From Hyaloperonospora brassicae (lineage: Eukaryota > Oomycota > Peronosporomycetes > Peronosporales > Peronosporaceae), in the NCBI GenBank assembly GCA_947650285.1, contig CANTFL010001449.1, positions 62,001 to 126,000 of the forward strand: a stretch of DNA of 64,000 nt. The letters run 5' to 3'. A model generated the notes under the pieces. It worked only from the letters and a program-made list of their open reading frames with translations. It was not told the DNA's origin and did no database searches. A program made the translations under genes and the position numbers. Below are positions 36,101-46,163 of this stretch, one piece after another; within the stretch, counting starts at the first letter, position 1, and each line of letters starts with the position of its first letter.

Positions 36101-36250
36101 GACGAGGAGGAAGTCATCGACGCGTTCGGCAACGTGACGAAGACCAAGGTGAAGCGCAAACTTACCCGCAAGGAGAAGAAGGCCAAGGACAAAGCGCGCA
36201 AGGAGGCAGAAGCGTGCGGCGAGTACTGGAGCGACTCGGATGCGGAATAG
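33134..36250 (+). CDS. EF3: translation elongation factor 3 (eEF3), ABC-F ATPase
   Basis: eEF3 is a ribosome-bound ATPase that helps release E-site tRNA during elongation. It is essential in fungi and also found in oomycetes and some algae. A single exon encodes 1038 residues (yeast 1044). N-terminal HEAT repeats (about 1-320) are followed by a four-helix region. ABC1 has Walker A GPNGCGKST (near 472), signature LSGGW (near 555) and Walker B ILLLDEPTNHLD. ABC2 has GPNGAGKST (near 714), LSGGQ (near 898) and ILVLDEPTNYLD. A chromodomain-like insert sits in ABC2 (YELKWEKCPVDDNAWVPREK). The C-terminus is Lys-rich, as in yeast. The start chosen is the ATG at 33134 after the CT tract; the open frame extends upstream to 32867, but that part is low-complexity Pro/Arg/Ser. 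It converges with the Pol kappa gene (396 bp between stops). Confidence 0.97.
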   Translation: MAPFAPTDGISQLALDQSKHFTDALHEAFRSSSDAHKVAAEQVSELVSSDASLNLGVVAQALRTALTGEDAEAKTVAALIVDDLMQKHAERVEAYLVPLLSVFLDLLADKKPTVRPVAHEAALTIISAANKNSTIRLLPILFAGLDRTKKWQTKKGSLDLIAELSKVAPYQVGRCLPDIIPQVTDCMWDTRKEVKVAAKDTMTKVCNVVGNMDIEPFIPALVSCLANPTEVAECTHKLASTTFVKTVEAPALAIMEPLLKRALAEGKTAVKRQASVIIDNMCKLMDDPAEAQLFIPKLLPGLKKVIETQADPECREVATRAHETLFVAGGSMEVSEDELKVDYENIHKVVIESIAASPAAVKAGIDSFTVDYVTGICYFLVVARNFNKSVFEKEIGAYFKAFLSPEALKPVANEIRDRCFKENKSIFIDDVDCDEGIPDLCNCEFSLAYGGMILLNNARLRLKRGHRYGLCGPNGCGKSTLMRAISNGQLEGFPSRDELKTVFVEHNLQASEAELSVVEFILVDEDLKNTPRKEVEDTLAGVGFTPEMQAQGVGTLSGGWKMKLELARAMLQKADILLLDEPTNHLDVKNVAWLENYLTGLTNVTSIMVSHDSGFLDKVCTNIIHYETRKLKIYKGNLSKFVEQKPEAKAYYELESENVKFTFPEPGFLADIKNKGKPIIRLTKCSYQYPGTTKPSINNISVTCALSSRIAVLGPNGAGKSTLIKMLTGEVEPTAGQMWKHPSMRFAYVAQHAFHHIESHLDETANQYIQWRFQSGEDKELLAKETRKLSKEEKEHFKKPVNWEGEKRVLEEIVSRRKFKKSFEYELKWEKCPVDDNAWVPREKCEKWGWDKLLQIADDREAARANLQSRPPTAIAVQKHLDCFGLGAEFGTHSRMRGLSGGQKVKVVLAAAMWLNPHILVLDEPTNYLDRDSLGALASAIKEFNGGVVMITHHNEFSSALTQETWNVEAGHLMIEGQQVEDKTKIEQKDEEEVIDAFGNVTKTKVKRKLTRKEKKAKDKARKEAEACGEYWSDSDAE

Positions 36251-36646
36251 GCGCTTTTATATGCCGCATGTGCGATCGATCGTTTGATCGATCTTTTATT
36301 ATGCTATAGAAGTCTTGTGTGGTAAGAAGTAGAATGACTCGGAGAGGCGGATTCTGAACGCAATGAAGACGCCGTCGTGCACCCCATTTCATCTCTTGCC
36401 CGTCGTCTCCTTCACGTTGCACTGAATCGACTCGCACACTCGTCTGTGGTCATTCGTTGAGTCTAACACATACTGTAAACAAGTAGACCCCCGTGTAATG
36501 CGCTCGCTGTCTATGGAGCAGATCGACTTTACTTGCACATGATGCTTCCACACCCTCTCGCAGTGCCGCGTCCTATTCCTCAGTACCCTACGACGGATCA
36601 CTTCCCATCGACGTCTCCGATACACCACTTGCATTGTGCAAAACAC
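36251..36646. other. intergenic between convergent genes
   Basis: Shared 3' flank of eEF3 and polymerase kappa. A GATCGATCG-rich palindromic stretch near 36272-36294 (CGATCGATCGTTTGATCGATC) could form a hairpin just after the eEF3 stop. Nothing else seen. Confidence 0.45.
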
Positions 36647-38962
36647 TCACGTGTCATTGTAGTGCTTACGAAAGAACACGCCGATGCTATTCTCGGGTTT
36701 CTTCCTCGACAGCATCTCGAGAGCACTTGTCTTCTTGCCTCTCGTCCGTCCTGCCGAAGAGCGATCTCGAGCAACACATGCGTCCATGTGCACGTTCACC
36801 TCCATCCGATTCCGAACATTCAGCAACTTTCCACATACGGGACACGGCTTTGCATCTGCAGCAGCCTCTTCTGCATTGTTTTGGACACGGGCAAACACGT
36901 GCGGGATCCCGTTCTTCATCAGCTGCTTCCGTACCACTCGCTGCGCAGACGGCCTCAACGACGAAGAGGGTGTGCTCACGACGCACACATCCATGTGAGC
37001 ATTCACCTCAACATTGTTCCACACATTTAACCGTTTCCCGCAAACCGGACACGGCTGATGTTCCACTTCCACTGGACTCTTCGCGCTCAGTGTGGGCGCA
37101 AACGCATGCGGACGATCGGGTATTCGTGTCTTCTCTATTCGTGCACGTCGGCTGTCGCTTCTGGCACAACGAATGCCATCCGGTGCACTCAACTTGAGCT
37201 GGTCATCAACTTGATCCGAAAGGGTCTTGTCGTTTTCTGGATAGGACCTCTTTTTGCTGGACAAAGTGGTTGCTACGAGTGCAGGAGAAGGAATCTCCGC
37301 CGCATCGACTTGTTTTCGGACGACGCTCCCGAGTTCGCTTCCAGTGTCTACTGCCGTGAACACCGTCGCGGGATCGTCCACGTGTTCAGCAAACTGATGG
37401 ATCGCAATTTGCCGCTTCTTGTTGTGCCCCATCAACCCCTTCTGAGCACTGTCCCTCAATGTCTTTGCACGGGATACCAACGTAGCTGCCCGGACGCCCA
37501 TTAGACGCAACGTGAGCGGCAACTCACGGCGTAACAACTCGACGGCCGTCGCAAACAGATCATCGGCCGTGAACACCGCAGATGCGAGCGTCGTGGATCG
37601 CGAACAGCGGGCAAAGTTCGTGTCCTTGAAGACAAACGTCACGTTCTTTGCCGCTTTTTCAGCCTTCTCAAGATCAGCGGCGAGCACGACGCAGATCTCC
37701 TTGCACTTGGCTTCGAGCTGCGTGGGATCGCTCAACCGCGCAAACGTGCGCTCGCGGCTAAAGCTCTTGCGCTCTTGTTTCTCGCGTCGCTCGCGCACGC
37801 CAAGTGAGGTCCGTAGCAGCCACTCGGCCGTCTTGTCCGAAAACAAGTACGCGATGTGCCCACGCTGTGCGAACAGATCTGCACCAGTGGACACGTTCAG
37901 CGCTTCGTTGAGTATCTTCTCCGTGACTTTGCCAATGCCGCCGATCTTGCGCACCGGTAAGTCTCGAATGAAGCTCATCACACTCTCGCGCGTGAACGGC
38001 AGCACGTACTGCCCATTCGGTTTGTTCATATCCGAGCAGATCTACGCGCACGACAACACGAGCAACAGTCAGATCCAGCGGGACACACTAGCAAGAGAAA
38101 GAGCATAGTTTGACCGTGCCTTGGCCAGCATCACGTTCGCTGCAATCCCAGCGCTGGCCGTAAGCTGCGTGTTGTCGAAGATCCGCTCGCGTAGCTCACA
38201 AACAATCACTTCTGCTAGCGCAGCCCGTCCAGCAGCCGTTGCTGTCCACGCTTCCTCGTCATCCATTGCGATATTTGCAGCATGGCTTGCAGCAGCTGAC
38301 ACGTGCTTCTGCCAGTGCGTGGTCACGTAGTCGGTCAGGTCAAGACACGCTTCATCGAGACTGAACGCCTCAAAGTCGGGGTCGTACTCGGCAAACACTA
38401 CGCGGATCTGAGCCGCAACGCGTTTGTACTTCTCCATGTTCACCGGTACAAAGTGGAGCTCCGGACAGAGCTCTTTCGCAATAAAGCCTGGCATGGCCGC
38501 ACGCACGCCATACTGCCTCGCTGCGTAGTTGGCCGTGCTGATCATATTGAGTCCACCGACCGCAAGCGGCACGTCCCGCAGCTCGGGTTTGTCCCGCATC
38601 TCGACCGCCGCGTAAAACATGTCCATGTCGACGACCACAATGATGCGCGAGAGGTCGCGCGCCGCCTCCATCTGAGCCACGCGGACGTCGGTCTCCTGTT
38701 GCAACCGCAACAGCTGCGCGCGTGACAAACGCGAGAGCTTCTGTCGCATGGCAACCACTCGCTGCTGGACCTTTTCGTTGTCACGTAGGGACTTTTGATA
38801 GTACGTCGAGTCCTTTGACATCTTGTGCACCACCTCCTGGACGTGCTGCTTGTCGACGCCCTTCATACCCGCCTTTTCTGCTGTAAACACAAACATAGAC
38901 GACGTGGCAGCAGCAGCTGAGGCTGCATTGTCAGTGCAGGTGTCGCCTGTCACGGTCTCCAT
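36647..38962 (-). CDS. POLK: Y-family DNA polymerase kappa with two UBZ fingers
   Basis: A translesion polymerase that extends past damaged bases. Two exons, 38962-38120 and 38041-36647, give 745 residues. The intron (38042-38119, 78 nt) is read as GC-AG. That reading joins MLAK to ICSDMNKPNG, the conserved MLAK.CSDxNKPNG of the family; GT alternatives insert extra residues. Catalytic blocks: VVDMDMFYAAVE, LAVGGLNMISTANYAAR (palm/fingers), FSLDEACLDLTDY with the Asp-Glu pair, then helix-hairpin-helix PVRKIGGIGKVTEKIL and little finger LPLTLRLMGVR. Two Rad18-type CCHC ubiquitin-binding fingers follow (CPVCGKRLNVWN near 609 and CPVCGKLLNVRN near 676). The C-terminus, ENSIGVFFRK, is PIP-box-like, as in human Pol kappa. 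Probably nuclear and recruited by ubiquitylated PCNA. Confidence 0.94.
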
Positions 38963-39238
38963 CCTGCGTGTCGCTGTTGCACGGAATCAGACCACGTGCA
39001 AATCGACAAGTGAGCTCTTCAAACAGTCGCGAGTGTTGTGGTGTGGTGCACACGACCGACCGCGTTCAGCGCCAATCAAAGCAACTCGAGCTTAAACCGG
39101 CGCCAAACCAGATGGGTTTACGCAATGCACACAGATGGGTACATCAAGGTGGCTTGACAACGGGGCTTGACAGCATGCAAACGAGTTTACATTGTGCACC
39201 TCACGCGTCTATTTGGCTTCGTCGCTAACGTCACTTAC

Positions 39239-40123
39239 TCAGACGCCTGCTAGATCCAGCGCTTCGAGCGACCGCGTGAGCGGAACATCCTGCAGTGCCT
39301 CGTCAATGACCGCCTCGACTTGTTCACTGCCGTCGGCCACTTCGCCAATGCGGTTTCGACTGGCTTCTTCGAACTGACGTAAAATGGCCTCGGTCTTTCC
39401 GACGTCGGTCTCCCACTTGAGACTCGGCGTGCCGTTGCTCAGGTTTCCAGCAGCATCGAGCGTGTTGGCAGTCGCGAGCTCCAAACATGGCTGGCGCACA
39501 GTCATTGTCGGGTGTTTCGTGACGCGCACGCCGTTCCACAGCCACTCTGGGACATCTGCGCCAACGACAATCTCCTCTGAAAAGGCAGCCAAGTACTCAG
39601 ACTCGTCTTTTTCAATGCCGTGGTCCCGTGTAAACCTGCAGCAGTCAACAATCGAGTCTTTTAGCACGTACGTATCCGTCCATAGCATCTCGTTGTATTG
39701 CCGTCAGCTGCGTCACCTGCAAAACTCCGAGATCGTCGCCAACTTGGTCCAGTGCAAGAGCTTCCGGAGCACCATGACGACAATGCCCGTGACATTGGCG
39801 CCATCGAGACAGTGTAGATAGAGCGGGAGGTGCTGCACCTGCACGATAAGATTCAGAATCTGCGCGGTGGTAGCCGGCGAGACAGTCACGTTGTCCGACG
39901 TGAACTTCTCGGCATAAAAGTGCCGCAACGTGATCTTTTCCGTGGCGCAAAAGGCCGCCAAGTCGCTCGTGGGCGGCTCGGGGGTCACCGACACGACCGT
40001 CTTGAGCCCCAAGCGCCGCAAGAAGCGAAAGTTCTTGAGCGTGGGGTACGAACCGCGGTACAGTCCCTGCTGGACGGTGCTGAAGCGAAAGGGCGGGATC
40101 AGCGCCGGCGCCGTCGCGTTCAT
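39239..40123 (-). CDS. SIW14/OCA-type phosphatase, catalytic Arg missing
   Basis: A member of the plant and fungal atypical dual-specificity phosphatase family (Y_phosphatase2), whose active members remove phosphate from proteins or inositol pyrophosphates. Two exons, 40123-39717 and 39635-39239, with an 81-nt GT-AG intron, give 267 residues. The join makes TISEFCRFTRDHG, matching the family's EYRRF segment, so the upstream Met at 39688 is intronic. The N-terminus shows PPFRFSTVQQGLYRGSYPTL and LRRLGLKTVVSVTPEPPT, typical of SIW14/OCA. The P-loop reads HCLDGANVTG (Cys105). The HCx5R motif therefore has Val at position 111 instead of Arg, so phosphate binding is probably lost. The C-terminal ~100 residues have no recognised domain. 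OCA6-like regulatory members are the closest comparison. Confidence 0.85.
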
Positions 40124-40388
40124 ATCGTCTGCAGATCAGGAACGCACGTCGCGACGTAGCTTGTCAGGCGCGAGTGGTACCGTGTACCAGTCGAGCACGC
40201 TAGAAGCGCTGCGACACGCGCGCGTGCAATCGCATGATCGTCATCACCGTTTCTATTTCTGTGCATCGACAGGCGCTGGCGCACTCTCGTCATTTCTATT
40301 TTTGCACGCAAGTCAACAAGTGACGTTCTTGATACGAAATAAAACAAAATAATACGAAAAAAAGAGAGAGAACGAGTAGAGCACCGAC
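40124..40388. promoter_or_regulatory. short divergent promoter region
   Basis: Only 265 bp separate the start of the phosphatase gene (-) from that of the RING gene (+), so the two promoters must overlap or be shared. An A-rich stretch (40336-40378) precedes the RING ATG. No TATA-like or Inr motif was clear enough to call. Confidence 0.5.
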
Positions 40389-41221
40389 ATGTTTGTGCTG
40401 ATCAATGTGACGGACAATCCGTGGCTAGTGGCGCTGCTGCTGTTCGTGCAAGTGGTGATGCCGTTGCTGCAGAGCAATGCCGCCGACAACGAGGGGGTGT
40501 CGCTCGCACTGAACGTCGCGCTGCTGTTTTTGCTCGCGCTGTCGTGTCTGACCTTTTGGAAAGTCGCGCAGTTCTGTCGCGTTCTCTATCAGCTCCGCGG
40601 ACAGGTACTGCAAACGACCCGTATGGGTACACTGTGTAGCTACATTGACCTGCCGCATTGCTTACTCTGCGATCGCGATTGTCGCTGTTGTTGTTGTTGT
40701 TGTTGCTGCTGTTGCTGTTGCTGTTGTTGTGGTTGCAGCATTCCGAGATGGGGTGGCCCGCGTTCTTCCGCGAGGCCTACGCGCGGGCGGCGCACGTCGC
40801 CCAACAGCGAGAAGCGCATCTCTACAATCGAGCGACGCAGGAGGACGTGCGTTCCGAGTCGTTCAATCGCACGCTGCGCACGGTCCAAGCCATGCCTACA
40901 GAGGAGTTCAAGACGCCGGAAGAGCTGGCGAAAGCCAGTATTGCCGACTTGAAGCAGCGACTCGCGCGTCGCGACGTGGACGTTACTGGATGTGTCGAGC
41001 GCCAAGAACTGGTGAAGCTCTTGGTCGAGTTCAGGGGCGGGCCATCGAATAACGACACGTGCTGCATCTGCTGCGACGAGTACCAGACCGGCGACGTCTT
41101 GCGTCTGCTTCGCAAGTGCAAGCACGAGTTCCACCTCGAGTGCCTCGACAAGTGGGCGTTCACGTCGGCAAACTCGCAGCGAGCGCCGTCGTGTCCGCTT
41201 TGCACGCAACGATTGGAGTAG
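40389..41221 (+). CDS. membrane RING-H2 protein, putative E3 ubiquitin ligase
   Basis: Two exons, 40389-40604 and 40739-41221, give 232 residues. The N-terminus has two hydrophobic segments (WLVALLLFVQVVMPLL and LALNVALLFLLALSCLTF), probable membrane anchors. The middle (about 125-165: PEELAKASIADLKQRLARRD and CVERQELVKLL) looks like a small SAP-like helix-extended-loop module. The RING-H2 domain occupies about 180-229: CCICC, then CKHEFHLEC, then SCPLC, so all eight ligands of a C3H2C3 ring are present. It likely ubiquitylates substrates at a membrane. The intron (40605-40738) carries a long GTT/GCT repeat ending at the acceptor TTGCAG. A Leu-rich reading through this intron is an artefact of that repeat. 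Confidence 0.85.
40685..40736 (+). repeat. GTT/GCT trinucleotide repeat in intron
   Basis: A run of GTT and GCT triplets abuts the 3' splice site of the RING gene's intron and serves as its pyrimidine-bearing tract. Repeat number is likely to vary between isolates. Confidence 0.8.
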
Positions 41222-41587
41222 GGTTTGTGCACGCGGGTCCGGTCGACTGCGTATGAGGACATGCAAGGAGGGGACAGTATGTACGCCAAAGCGCGTATCA
41301 TTATGGACGCTACGAGTGGTCTGCTCGATACACGCCACCTGTGTGCCGTCGCGTCATGTATAATGTGCGTCAAGCTTTGTACTGCAACAGGATATGACTC
41401 GACGACTCGACGTGGGCGGTCCAGACACAGCGAAACGTGCGGCATCTTTTCTGCACCATCTAGAATGGCTTCAACTTGCTGGAACGGGACTAGGGGTAGC
41501 TGCTGTCCGCTTCTGCCATTGGTGGAAACAACACGCGGTCGACCAGTAGCCATGTAGCCACTGGTGCCAGCACACCTGACGGGCATC
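41222..41587. other. intergenic RING-RCC1
   Basis: Contains the 3' flank of the RING gene and the promoter of the RCC1 gene. No motif recognised. Confidence 0.4.
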
Positions 41588-43230
41588 ATGTCGTCGCTGC
41601 GCTCGTTGGCCGCTGCCCGCCGCTCGGCGCTTCTCACTGCCCGCAGTACGCCCACTCACTTGCAAGAAACTCTGTCACTTGTACTATCAACTGAGTCTCT
41701 GATCTGCTCTGCTTGCAGTCCACACAGCGGTTACGTCTTCTGCTCAAGGTCGTGCCCGTACGTGTGCACGTGTCAATTCATAGCTACATTGCTAGTCCTC
41801 ATGGTTGACTTGCAGCAGTCTCACTGATCGATGCCATGTATTGAGCACATGCCGTTGCTACAGCGCTTTTGCTTTCCTATGGTGACGGGTTTCTCGGTGC
41901 ACTGGGCACTGGTAGCTACGAAGACGTGTTGAAGCCCACGCCGTTACCGACGACGACTGATCTGTCTGTCAAGGAGATGTCGGCTGGCTGGGCCCATGCC
42001 GGCTTTGTCACACGTGCTGGAGACGCCTATGTATTCGGACGGACGCACTCGTTTCGTGACGTTATTCGCACTACGAACATGCAGCGCGTTCTTCCGAAGC
42101 TCGTCACGTGGATGAACCGCTTCACGCGTATGCGCGGAGTCGACACGCTAGAGCCAATGCGGTTGGCTATGCCTGAGGGAGAACGAGTCAAGACCATCGT
42201 GTGTTCGACGGCGTTGACGTTCTTGCTGACGGAGAGTGGCAAATTGTTTACGCTGGGTGCGAATAGCTACGGTCAGTGCGGTATTGGCGAGGAGAGCGTG
42301 AGTGTGCAGCTGCCGACGCACGTGAACATCGACAGTGATGAGATTGTGGACGTTGCTGCGGGGTACCAGCACGGACTTGCGGTGACAAAGAATGGGACGG
42401 TCTTTACTTGGGGCAAAGGAGAACGTGGCCAACTCGGGTGCGGCACGGGAAACACCGACGCGCCGCAAGAGCTGATTGCGCTGAAGGACAAGAAGATCGT
42501 CCAAGTGGGTGCTGGCTTCAGTCACTCGTGCGCCCTTTCAGGTTTGTGGTTTCGATCGTGGCTTCGCTTTCCATAATGTGCTGACTTTGCGTCTCGAAAT
42601 GCGTGTACGTAACAGAGGATGGCGAGTTGTATATGTGGGGGAAGCTGCTAAACTTGAAGGGTAAAGCTGTAAGCAACGGCGACCAAGTTGTCCCGCGACT
42701 CGTCCAAACTAGCGATGCTGTGAAGCTCTTCAAGTGCAGCCAATTCCACACTGCTTTCATCACTGGTAAGGTTGGACGTGTACGACTTACTGGCTTTATT
42801 TTGACAACGTTTGCTGCTCGCTCTTGTGATGAAGCTGACGACAAGATCTGGCTGGCGGGTCGCACACCCTCAGGCCGTCAACAAAGTAACGATCTTGCGC
42901 ACGTTACATCGCAGATGCACACGACACCACTTCAGATTACCAAGGACGACGTTGTCTCTGCAAAAGACATCTTGAAAATCGGCTCGGGCGTCGATAAGTC
43001 GTCTTTTATTACGGGTGCGTCAGCTGCCGAACATATTCGTGCATTGCTGAGTATGACGTGGTGTTTTGTAACACGCTGACATGCTGTGATGCCCCGTAGC
43101 TGACGGCCGAGCGTTCGAATGGAACTTTGAGTCTGGAATCCACCAAATGGAAGAACTTGGCGGTTTACAAGTCGTGTCAGCAGAGAGTGGCTTTCACTAC
43201 CATCTTCTCTTGGCACAGCCCACAAGCTAG
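41588..43230 (+). CDS. RCC1-repeat protein, possibly mitochondrial
   Basis: Five exons fit: 41588-41645, 41864-42541, 42616-42765, 42835-43014 and 43100-43230, all in phase 1, giving 398 residues. The body is a seven-bladed RCC1 propeller type: SYGDGFLGALGTGSYEDV, AHAGFVTRAGDAYVFGR, LTESGKLFTLGANSYGQCG, GYQHGLAVTKNGTVFTWG and, across junctions, CALS-EDGELYMWGK, HTAFIT-ADDKIWLAGR and FIT-ADGRAFEWN. The proposed first exon, MSSLRSLAAARRSALLTAR, is rich in Arg, Ser and Ala without acidic residues, as in a mitochondrial presequence. A role like RCC1L or another exchange-factor-like scaffold is possible but not shown. The long first intron (218 nt) and the start are the weakest part; the other junctions are well supported by repeat continuity. 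Confidence 0.85.
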
Positions 43231-43310
43231 GCACATTGCGATGTCGAATGCGACGACGTTTTCGCTTCTTCCTGACTCAATAAGTCATAGATTACAAGGT
43301 GTTTACGTGT

Positions 43311-45374
43311 TTAGATATCAAACTCTTCTTTAGATACGAGCACTGGCTTAATACGCCGCCGCGAACGGCCCGATGTCGACATCAACTTCTTGCTTCGGTC
43401 TTTGTCACAGCTGTCTTTTGCCAATGCTCCAGGATTCAATGCTTCCTCCTCGCCTTCTGCGGCAATTTGGTGAACTTCGTCACCAAACTCTGGTAGGCCG
43501 CATGTAGAGTAGAAGTGGACGATATCGCTTTCGTCGCTGCTACTCACTCCTTGGTTGCTAGTGGCAGATACTGCCACCTCGAAAAGTTCTGGCGGTGCCT
43601 CCAAAGTCACCAGCTCGTGAACAGGGGTGTATCCGTCTTCACCAACATCAGTCTCAGGCACCATCCACACGTAAGACACGTCGACCACGTTTTCATCATT
43701 TGTCCGCTTGCCAGAACGCTTCCAGATATCGAAACAAGTCACGTCTGGGTCTTCTTTCGACCACTTGCCCACGCCCTTCTTCTCAAAGAAGCACAGAACG
43801 GCTTCTTTCGGTAACCACGGACGCACTTTAGCCCACTTCTTGCTCATATGTGCTGTAATCTCTGATATCCTCTTGGTCGATGACAATTTGAGCTCTACCT
43901 TTGGCCGGTAGCCACCGCGTACCACATGGGCCTTCGTTCGCTTGTCCTGGGGAACCATTCGCATCTTCATGTACATCTTCTTCTGCGACAACTGTCGAGG
44001 TGTATGGAAGGCCACTTCACTCTGCATGCGCGACCTAGACCGCTTATCGACAGGAGACGGGCTAGTAAAAGCAGTAGCCTTTACTACATCCCGGCGCTTT
44101 CTAATGACAGGTGAACAAGTCATGGACACACTGCGCTTGCGTTTCAATGTCGATCCACCTGCTGATTCGCTGCTGGCCTGTCGCATGGTTGGTAAAGACC
44201 GCACCTCTTGACCATTCTGAGGGATCGAGGCAGAACTAGCACAAGCCAATGAAGCCACCTGATCCAGCGACGCAGAGTGCTTCTTTCGCACCATGGGATA
44301 ATGAATCTGCACTGAAGAGGACGGTGGAGCCGTGTCATCTGCTCCAGCGGCATAGGAGCTAAGGTTTGACCTAGAAACCCACGCCGAGATGGAAGGCTGC
44401 TGGCCAGGCGCTGGCGCATCGCTGGTCAGAGTCGATTTCTCCGACTTGGCCTTGAGCATTTGACGACGGCTACGAATGATGGACTGAAGCAGCACATTCG
44501 CCAAGTTGGTCTGCACCAATACAGTCGCGGAATCAAAGGCAAGAAACCTGCACGTTCGTACAACAACAGTTAGAAGCGCGTAAGCGACTGTGGGCTCAAT
44601 CATCCGCTCATCCAAATCTTACTCGTCGCAGTATTTCTTGTCAGCGATTAGCTTGCTCCAGCACCATAGAGCAATGCGCACTTGGTCTGGGTTTGTCAGA
44701 TCAACGTCGTTGTCCACGCTGCGCAGCATCGTCGCAATATTCTGCATCACGGTTGTGTAAAACTGTCGCACCTCCATCACATTCTTGGTGCGAATCTTGG
44801 TGCTAATGGCGTCAAAGCGCTGCAGCAGCAACGAGCTGAAAGAAGGCGCTCGTTCACCCTGACGTGTCGGCGGCCACTTGAGTTTGAACAAGGCGAAAAA
44901 CGTATTCTGCTCGTGCTGCTGCCACGACGAGCTCCTTGTCCTAGGACGAGCTGTCGTCACAGCTGTCTCTTTTCGTGTCTTGCTCGATTCGAGCTTGCTG
45001 ACCTGTTGTGTTGCTGCGTCCATTGCATTTTGTTTTACACTAGAGCTGGTCGTTTGGCACAAAGCGTGAGCGTTTTTCGAGCGTCTGCGAGGCTTCTTGA
45101 GCAAGCTCGTGGCTGCTGATGTAGCTGCAAAAGGCTCTAGAATTGGTGATAACTCTGTATCAAACGAGAGCTCCAGAGCTGCGTCCAGTAATTGAGTATC
45201 GAGGTCATCCAGCTCCATCGTCAATCCAGACTCAAGTACCAGGGACTGTTCCGAAGGCTTTTCGACAGCAGCAGTATGGGGGCTACATGTGCTAAGGGAT
45301 GGAGCTTTTGGCATTGGATCATCAGCTTCAACGTCCATATAGAGAGGCAGCTGATTGAGCTCTTCATTGTCCAT
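43311..45374 (-). CDS. SANT-domain protein resembling Cramped/TKI1
   Basis: Two exons, 45374-44623 and 44547-43311, with a strong GTAAGA donor and a TTCTAAC branch-like site in the 75-nt intron, give 662 residues. The first ATG of the frame (MDNEELNQL) is at 45374; the frame stays open a little further upstream. The N-terminal ~150 residues are acidic and low-complexity. A SANT/Myb-like domain follows (SSSWQQHEQNTFFALFKLKW, then VMEVRQFYTTVMQNIATML). Its spacing resembles Cramped in animals and TSL-kinase interacting protein in plants, suggesting a chromatin or transcription role. After a basic, Ser-rich middle comes a second block (AHMSKKWAKVRPWLP, VSYVWMVPETDVGEDGYTP). Identification is by pattern only. 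It converges with the RCC1 gene, 80 bp between stops. Confidence 0.65.
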
Positions 45375-46163
45375 CCACGCCGTGTGAAGCTCCAAGAGGC
45401 TGGTAGACTCGAACGAGTCTAAGTACCATCAACACAACAGAGAAGACAGAATTGACACACGATATTAGTATACTAGACGTGGTGGTGACAAGAGGGCGCA
45501 ATCGCGCACCAGGACCGAAGTGGGAGGCAAACGCGAGACTGTCTTCCATGGCCACGATAGAGGTCGGCATGGACTGTCTGAGCGTAAACAGCAGCGGACA
45601 ACTCGCGACAGGCGAGAGAAGCTGCGAGCGTCGCGGCCGCGTGGTCGGTAGAGAACGGACAGCTCGTTGTCGGTGGGTGCAGTCGGAAAGACGAGTGCGA
45701 AGCGCAGTGGCAGATGAAAAGTGCCCTTTTCTCGATCCGCAGAAGTACTTTGAGCTGTTTGGGGCGCAGTTACGCGCGAAAACGCGCGAGATTTGGAACA
45801 GGCCAATCACCAGCGAGAGCGGAGCCCGCCAAAAATAAGGTGTGCGAGCGAGATGTGGACCACGTTAAACTCGACATCGCGTTGTGAGAGGATTGTAGCG
45901 CGATACAGCACGAGCATTTGCGGCCGTCGATATGTTGACTACCGAGCGACCAAAAAGTGACCAACCGCTTCTATGATTTTAATCTGATGGAAAAAGGTCG
46001 TTGTGTGACATGAGTGTTGTGAATGGGAGAGACGTCGTCGCCGAAAGAGCATCTTTCGTCGACGACGACACTAGCCAAATGACACCATGTGCAGCATCGT
46101 ACGGTAAATTTGCATGGATCGTCTATTTACCTATGTTGCCGGCTTGTCCTATATTACATGTTG
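45375..46163. other. upstream flank of SANT gene and gypsy 2 border
   Basis: GC-rich for the first ~450 bases, with overlapping open frames on both strands (+ 45452-45838, minus 45364-45810) that resemble nothing known. These are probably promoter and leader of the SANT gene; an untranslated first exon is possible. Turns AT-rich near 45850 and ends at the target duplication TGTTG (46159-46163) of gypsy 2. Confidence 0.4.

Noticed and set aside
39239..39688. Separate gene starting at Met 39688 downstream of the phosphatase
   Set aside because: The Met lies in an 81-nt intron; splicing at 39716/39635 gives the family-typical SEFCRFT join.
40658..41221. Poly-leucine membrane protein start for the RING gene
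   Set aside because: The Leu run is the intronic triplet repeat; the 40389 exon with a clean GT-AG intron explains the gene better. Kept only as an intron-retention idea.
45452..45838. 128-codon ORF upstream of the SANT gene
   Set aside because: Arg-rich, overlapped by equally long antisense frames, no domain; probably promoter GC bias.
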